Positions 7,033-10,482 of a stretch of DNA of 10,482 nucleotides are shown here, piece after piece. The stretch is from assembly GCA_020024395.1 (NCBI GenBank), contig JAHHTV010000045.1, forward strand, positions 1 through 10,482, read 5' to 3'. The notes below the pieces were generated by a model that saw only the letters and a list, made by a program, of their open reading frames with translations, was not told the DNA's origin and ran no database searches. The position numbers and the translations under genes are program-made. Every line of letters begins with the position of its first letter. Within the stretch, counting starts at the first letter, position 1. The DNA is from Anaerotignum sp. (GTDB taxonomy: Bacteria; Bacillota; Clostridia; Lachnospirales; Anaerotignaceae).

Positions 7033-7509
7033 ATGATAAACAAAGGTTTTATATCAACAATTGTTGATGATGGAAAAAAAGCTATCGTCATACCACAAGA
7101 AGCAAATGGGACAACGACATTTTCTCTGGTTATTCCATATTTTTTATTAGAATGTTTGGAAACCAATATGCCTGTTGTTTATGCTGCATTTGATGATAAT
7201 ACAGGAATTGTGCTTGCTCGTTTAGATGGGGAATGGAACCATAAAATATATAAAACATTGACCATCGAAGGTGTCACACATATGACAGATACATTGACTG
7301 CAGACAATGGTATTACAGCCACTGGTGGCATATCGTCAGCTGGTGGTGGTAATGTGCAGGTGCAGGGTGATATTACTTTAACAGGTAGTATATCTGCAAG
7401 TGGTAATGTAAACACAAATAGTGATGTGACTGCAAATGGTATTAGCCTTTCACAGCATACACATGGTGGTGTACAAAATGGTTCTTTTGACACACAAAAA
7501 CCAAAATAG
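7033..7509 (+). CDS. Baseplate spike protein V (P2 gpV-like), with HxH tip
   Basis: A 158-residue protein with the architecture of the P2 central spike. An OB-fold-like N-terminus comes first (MINKGFISTIVDDGKKAIVIPQ up to about residue 75). A glycine/threonine-rich repeat follows (ITATGGIS, GGNVQVQGDITLTGSISASGN, VNTNSDVTANG), which should form the triple-stranded beta helix of the trimer. Residues about 136-146 contain SQHTHGG, and the HTH matches the H-x-H that binds a metal ion (iron in P2 and phi92 spikes) at the needle apex. It acts first in piercing the envelope. ATG 7033 follows AGGTGG at 7020-7025. At 158 residues it is shorter than P2 gpV (211), mostly in the N-terminal and linker part. 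The short HxH tip is followed by a 12-residue tail. Confidence 0.86.
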   Translation: MINKGFISTIVDDGKKAIVIPQEANGTTTFSLVIPYFLLECLETNMPVVYAAFDDNTGIVLARLDGEWNHKIYKTLTIEGVTHMTDTLTADNGITATGGISSAGGGNVQVQGDITLTGSISASGNVNTNSDVTANGISLSQHTHGGVQNGSFDTQKPK

Positions 7510-7524
7510 AAAGGGTGGTAAAAC

Positions 7525-8121
7525 ATGGGTGTTATTGCAACATGGGGAAATAAAAAATTTGAAGTTACACCAAATCGAATTTACCCTTTCAATGATTTCG
7601 CAACATCGTTCAAATTAAAAACAGATGCCAATAGCGATACAAGTGGTACTACGCCAACGAACACAAGGGGACGAGAACTGGAAGAAATTAAAATCAGTAC
7701 ACGTTGTTTGGCAGTAGCTGGTGTTAATGTACGAAATGAAATGGGAAGTTGGCGAAAATTGGTCGGAGAAACATACCCGTTACTGATTGGTGGTGCAAGT
7801 TTTGGAGCTGGTGAATTCCAATTAGAAAGTGTAGACATATCAGAAACACAATTAGATGGAAATGGTAATTTTTTAGCAGCTACATTATCATTTACATTTC
7901 GTGAATTTACAACATCGCAAAAAGCAGCAACAGCAAAAGCAACGAAAACTACGAGTAGCAGTAACAAAACGGCGAAAAGTAAAAAAGCAGCAAAACAAAA
8001 AGCAATGACAGCAAAGCCAAGTAAGGCTGATAAATCCAAAAAAACATCATTTCCCATTCCTTTTACATTTGTTGGTCAAGGGTTTGAAATTGCAATGTCT
8101 AACTTCAAAAAAAACAGATGA
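7525..8121 (+). CDS. gpU-like tail protein with lysine-rich C-terminal tail
   Basis: A 198-residue protein. Residues 1-128 fit the P2 gpU-type fold by pattern: MGVIATWGNKKFEVTPNRIYPF, then RELEEIKISTRCLAVAGVNVR, then GETYPLLIGGASFGAGEFQLESVDI, and a closing strand LSFTFREFT. P2 gpU is the tail terminator, but this gene sits between the spike and gp25 genes, and a terminator candidate exists at 409-1029. A baseplate or hub role here is therefore more likely, as inferred from context. Residues 129-174 are low complexity, made of Lys, Ala, Ser and Thr with 14 lysines and one acidic residue in 44. They are followed by a short FPIPFTFVGQGFEIA end. ATG 7525 follows AGAAAGGGTGGTA at 7508-7520, shared almost exactly with the chaperone gene. 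A DNA- or teichoic-acid-binding role for the tail is speculation. Confidence 0.65.
   Translation: MGVIATWGNKKFEVTPNRIYPFNDFATSFKLKTDANSDTSGTTPTNTRGRELEEIKISTRCLAVAGVNVRNEMGSWRKLVGETYPLLIGGASFGAGEFQLESVDISETQLDGNGNFLAATLSFTFREFTTSQKAATAKATKTTSSSNKTAKSKKAAKQKAMTAKPSKADKSKKTSFPIPFTFVGQGFEIAMSNFKKNR
7909..8046 (+). repeat. Lys/Ala/Ser/Thr low-complexity coding tract
   Basis: Low-complexity region of the gpU-like gene, rich in gca, aaa, aca and agt codons. It encodes motifs such as KAATAKATKTT, NKTAKSKKAAKQKA and SKADKSKK. The reverse strand of this stretch is open as a very hydrophobic shadow ORF, which is an artefact of the AAA/GCA codons. The compositional break from the globular domain before it is sharp. 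Confidence 0.75.
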
Positions 8122-8125
8122 AGAC

Positions 8126-8143
8126 GAAAGGGTGAGAAAATTG
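8126..8143 (+). promoter_or_regulatory. Ribosome binding site and TTG start of the gp25-like gene
   Basis: GAAAGGGTGAG at 8126-8136 lies 4 bases before TTG 8141-8143, giving a product that begins KATGNGTPQQ after the initiator. An upstream in-frame GTG at 8132 falls inside the ribosome binding site itself, and an in-frame TTG at 8069 lies inside the previous gene, so both are less likely. Confidence 0.6.
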
Positions 8144-8410
8144 AAGGCAACAGGAAATGGTACACCACAACAATGTGCCCAAAATCTTTTATCAATCATT
8201 CGTGGAGAAAACCCAATGGAACGGGTAAAAGGTATTGATGTTAGATATATAGACAAATTACAACATGAGGCAGAAATAGACATCAAAGAAGATGTAAAAT
8301 GGGTATTACAAATATATGAACCAAGGATTGATATAGAAGATGTGAAAATCAAAGTCGCAGAACAAGAAAATGGTAATCATCATATTTTTACATTGATTTC
8401 AGATACTTGA
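8141..8410 (+). CDS. Baseplate wedge protein W / gp25-like
   Basis: An 89-residue protein of the gpW/gp25 family (GPW_gp25), a wedge subunit that contacts J and nucleates the sheath. A small Gly/Pro start (GNGTPQQCAQNLLSIIRGENPMER) matches the family's QxxxxLLxTxxGExPxxR-type motif. The EPR triad at residues 60-62 (in VLQIYEPRIDIEDV) is the family's hallmark, mediating interaction in the wedge core bundle. Position just before J fits P2 order (V-W-J-I). The TTG start is chosen from the ribosome binding site. The gene ends 13 bases before the J start. Length is slightly shorter than P2 W (about 115) and T4 gp25 (132). Confidence 0.87.
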   Translation: MKATGNGTPQQCAQNLLSIIRGENPMERVKGIDVRYIDKLQHEAEIDIKEDVKWVLQIYEPRIDIEDVKIKVAEQENGNHHIFTLISDT

Positions 8411-8423
8411 AAGGAGTGTGTAT

Positions 8424-9566
8424 ATGACAGAAAATTTTGATTTTGTACAAACAGATGGTACTTGGATATACAATACAGTCATGAATTGGCTCATGGATAG
8501 TGTAGATGAACCATTGTATCCTGGTGATGAACGACGCATTTATGCAGAAGCATTGGCATTTGTCTTAATTAATGTCTATAACGAATTGAATGATACTGCA
8601 AAACAAAGAACATTACAATTTGCACGTGGTAAAGTATTAGATGCTTTGGGCGAACGAACAGGTACAAAACGACTGCAAGCATCACCAGCATATGATAATT
8701 TTCGATTTTCGTTGGAAAATGCATTAAATTTTAATGTCATCATTCCAAAAGGCACACGTATCACACCTGATGGAAAAATATATTTTGCAACACAAGAAGA
8801 TGCAGTCATACGTATAGGCGAAACAAGCGTTGATATTATTGCTGTTTGTACAACTGTTGGTGCAAATTTTAACGGATTATCAAGTGGTACAGTCAAAACG
8901 CTGGTTGATTTGATACCATATGTCGCAAATGTCAAAAATCTAAATGGTACATCTGGTGGAGATGATGGTGAACCATATACCTCAGCAGGAGATGATAGGT
9001 ATAGAGAACGAATACGCATATCACCTGCCACATTTTCTGTTGCTGGCACATTGGCTGCATACAAATATCATGCTCTTTCTGCTGATCCCAATATCATTGA
9101 CGTATTGGTATATTCGCCAAAAGCAACAGAAATTGTAATTTTACCATTGATGAATGGTGGAAAAATACCAGATGAGCAAACGATAAAAAATATACAAGCG
9201 ATATTTACCAGTGACATACGCCCATTAACAGACCTTGTGACTGTAAAAGCACCAGAACAAATTGCATACGACATCAATGTTACATATTATTGTACTACAG
9301 TCAATGAAGCAGATGCAATCAAAGTCGTAGAAGGGGAAAATGGAGCCATTACACAATATAACGAATGGCAAACAGGCGGTTTAGGGCGTGACATCAATCC
9401 AGACCAGTTAAAAAAATTTATACTTGCACCCAAAAATGGTATGGAAGTGGTGGATAGGGTAGATGTTACAGCACCAATATTTACAGATTTACCAAACGAA
9501 AAAGTAGCAAAGTTTTCTGGAAATCTGACAGTCAATCATATTGTAAGTGGAAGTGACAGTATATGA
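8424..9566 (+). CDS. Baseplate assembly protein J
   Basis: A 380-residue baseplate J family protein (Baseplate_J; T4 gp6 equivalent), the main wedge protein forming the ring around the hub. ATG 8424 is chosen with AAAGGAG at 8410-8416 and 7 bases spacing. An in-frame GTG at 8418 is too close to that site. Family features are a helical N-terminus up to about residue 75, with ARGKVLDALGERTGTKRL. A beta domain follows (IIPKGTRITPDGKIYFATQEDA at 107-127). A GTSGGDDGEPYTSAGDDRYRERIRISPATFSVAGTLAAYKYHA core (residues 175-217) matches the conserved G-G-x-D-x-E-x-D-D-x-Y-R-x-R-I block. A C-terminal ferredoxin-like part includes DIRPLTDLVTVKAP and GRDINPDQLKKFI. Its last 4 bases overlap the next gene (ATGA). 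Confidence 0.93.
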   Translation: MTENFDFVQTDGTWIYNTVMNWLMDSVDEPLYPGDERRIYAEALAFVLINVYNELNDTAKQRTLQFARGKVLDALGERTGTKRLQASPAYDNFRFSLENALNFNVIIPKGTRITPDGKIYFATQEDAVIRIGETSVDIIAVCTTVGANFNGLSSGTVKTLVDLIPYVANVKNLNGTSGGDDGEPYTSAGDDRYRERIRISPATFSVAGTLAAYKYHALSADPNIIDVLVYSPKATEIVILPLMNGGKIPDEQTIKNIQAIFTSDIRPLTDLVTVKAPEQIAYDINVTYYCTTVNEADAIKVVEGENGAITQYNEWQTGGLGRDINPDQLKKFILAPKNGMEVVDRVDVTAPIFTDLPNEKVAKFSGNLTVNHIVSGSDSI

Positions 9567-10135
9567 AATTAGAAAATATAGAATTTCAAAAATTATTGCC
9601 ACAATTTATGCAACAAGACTGTGCAATAATCGGATTGTCCTATGGTACAAACGAAATCATCAAAGAATTACATCAAAAGGCAGCATTATTGACTACATGG
9701 GATAAAATTGACCAATTATCCGAACAAGAATTGGATATGTTGGCAGATGAATTGTATATTACATGGTACAACAAAATGGCAAGCATTGAGATTAAACGTG
9801 ATATTATCAAAAACAGCGATATGGTGTACCGAAAAATGGGTACAAGATGGGCCGTGGAAAATGTTATTTCTTCTTATTTTGGTGATGCGATGCTACAAGA
9901 ATGGTTTGAATACAATGGTGAACCAGGGCATTTTAAGGTCATTAGTTCTAACCCTTTGATTAGTAATGAAAAATTTGAGCAGTTCTTTGATATTTTACAT
10001 AAAGTCAAAAGAGGGTCTGCACATTTGGATAGCATTTTAATCAGTCTGACTGGACATATGAAGCTACATACTGGCGTTGCGTATCATGAAACATCACATG
10101 AAAAAATAATATTGGGAAAAAATAGAAAGGAGTGA
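9563..10135 (+). CDS. Phage tail protein I (P2 gpI-like)
   Basis: A 190-residue P2 I-type protein (tail_P2_I family), which connects J wedges to the tail fibres. The ATG at 9563 overlaps the TGA of J (ATGA), which implies coupled translation. Typical features are the N-terminal LLPQFM with the IIGLSYGTNEIIKELH helix. The strong LDMLADELYITWY segment (residues 57-69) matches the L-x-x-L-A-x-E-L-x-x-x-x-Y/W motif, and YRKMGTRWAVENVISSYFG (89-107) matches the family's G-T-x-x-A-V block. ATG 9563 is supported by a modest GTGGAAGTGA at 9547-9556. It lies in the expected J-I-fibre order and its stop sits inside the ribosome binding site of the fibre gene. Confidence is high by pattern and position. 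Confidence 0.9.
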   Translation: MKLENIEFQKLLPQFMQQDCAIIGLSYGTNEIIKELHQKAALLTTWDKIDQLSEQELDMLADELYITWYNKMASIEIKRDIIKNSDMVYRKMGTRWAVENVISSYFGDAMLQEWFEYNGEPGHFKVISSNPLISNEKFEQFFDILHKVKRGSAHLDSILISLTGHMKLHTGVAYHETSHEKIILGKNRKE

Positions 10136-10145
10136 TATGTTTTGA
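10126..10145 (+). promoter_or_regulatory. Ribosome binding site with decoy ATG before the fibre start
   Basis: AAAGGAG at 10126-10132 is 4 bases from an ATG (10137-10139) whose reading frame is ATG TTT TGA, so it stops after two codons. TTG 10142-10144, 9 bases from the site, opens the long frame. The decoy overlaps the real start region, so ribosome choice or re-initiation may tune fibre amounts. Confidence 0.55.
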
Positions 10146-10482
10146 GTGCATTTTATGATAATGCAATTACAAATTTAGGGAGAAAACTGATTGCAGATAT
10201 GCAATTAGGTGCAAAATTTGTCCCAACAAAAATTGTTATTGGATCTGGATATATGCCAGCGGATAAAACAACACAAACTATGGAAAATGTTGTAGAAGTT
10301 GTTCAAGAAATATCACTAAACAAAGCAGAAAAAACAACAGAAGGAAATTGCATATTTGGTGGTGTTTTATCTAATACAGCTATGTCAAAACCATTTTATT
10401 TTCGGGAATTGGCATTATATGCAAAAGTCATTTATCCAGAAAAAGAAAACCAAGAAAGTACAGAAATTCTTTATTCCTATGG
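10142..10482 (+). CDS. Tail fibre protein, N-terminal part (runs off the right edge)
   Basis: An open frame from TTG 10142 to the window edge, 113 complete codons without a stop. It begins SAFYDNAITNLGRKLIADMQLGAKF after the initiator, then IVIGSGYMPADKTTQTMENVVEVVQE and FGGVLSNTAMSKPFYFRELALYAK. The arrangement is that of the Phage_tail_fib / DUF3751-like N-terminal domain, which has a globular beta fold that binds protein I. The IVIGSG strand and the FYFRELALYA strand match the conserved V-G-x-G and F-x-x-R-E-x-G/A-L-Y blocks. The receptor-binding part is beyond the window. Position right after I fits P2 gene H. TTG is chosen because the only nearby ATG stops at once. Confidence 0.82.
   Translation, partial: MSAFYDNAITNLGRKLIADMQLGAKFVPTKIVIGSGYMPADKTTQTMENVVEVVQEISLNKAEKTTEGNCIFGGVLSNTAMSKPFYFRELALYAKVIYPEKENQESTEILYSY

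Noticed and set aside
7581..8057. Minus-strand frame with very hydrophobic, membrane-like sequence
   Set aside because: Arises as the antisense of AAA/GCA/ACA-rich codons of the lysine-rich tract; the hydrophobicity is an artefact of base composition.
391..8140. Terminators, promoters or CRISPR repeats in the intergenic gaps
   Set aside because: All gaps are 21 bases or shorter and are filled by ribosome binding sites; no hairpin plus T-run or spaced repeats were seen.
10142..10482. Diversity-generating retroelement target in the fibre
   Set aside because: Only the conserved N-terminal domain is present; no variable repeat, template repeat or reverse transcriptase is visible in the window.

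Overview
This window is a contiguous stretch of the late structural operon of a contractile-tailed (P2/Mu-like, myovirus morphology) phage or prophage. The host is most likely an AT-rich member of the Firmicutes, probably a Clostridia/Lachnospiraceae-type gut bacterium. That host call is inferred from the low GC content, A-ending codons, strong AAAGGAG-type ribosome binding sites, frequent TTG starts and purine-rich coding strand; the sequence cannot fix a genus. All convincing genes lie on the + strand, are separated by 0-21 bases or overlap by a few bases, and have no terminator or internal promoter that I can see, so they read as one polycistronic unit.

Layout. 1-123: an edge segment I cannot assign, with base composition opposite to the rest. 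124-390: a small head-tail neck/stopper-like protein. 409-1029: a conserved phage protein, probably the tail terminator/completion protein. 1044-2498: tail sheath. 2516-3031: tail tube. 3053-3559: tail assembly chaperone containing a T9 tract at a G/GT-type frameshift position. 3566-5872: tape measure. 5862-6092: tail protein X. 6089-7015: gpD-type hub. 7033-7509: gpV-type spike with an HxH tip. 7525-8121: gpU-like domain with a very lysine-rich tail. 8141-8410: gpW/gp25 wedge with the EPR motif. 8424-9566: baseplate J. 9563-10135: tail protein I. 10142 to the right edge: N-terminus of a tail fibre.

How they work together. The tube polymerises around the tape measure, which is kept soluble by the chaperone. 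The sheath assembles outside the tube and contracts on adsorption. X, D and V form the central hub and membrane-piercing spike; W(gp25), J and I form the wedges around it; the fibre attaches through I and recognises the host. The neck-like gene at the left argues for a complete phage rather than a headless tailocin, but no capsid or packaging gene is in view.

The most interesting observation is at 3338-3346. The T9 run lies exactly where tail chaperones of this class use programmed frameshifting. Two plausible coding frames overlap downstream of it, and removing a single T would recreate a classic T TTT TTA slippery site. Other points of note are the histone-H1-like tail on the gpU-like protein, the placement of that gene inside the baseplate cluster, and the strand-composition switch at the left edge. 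I did not find evidence of a wholly new system; this is a recognisable tail module with some unusual details.
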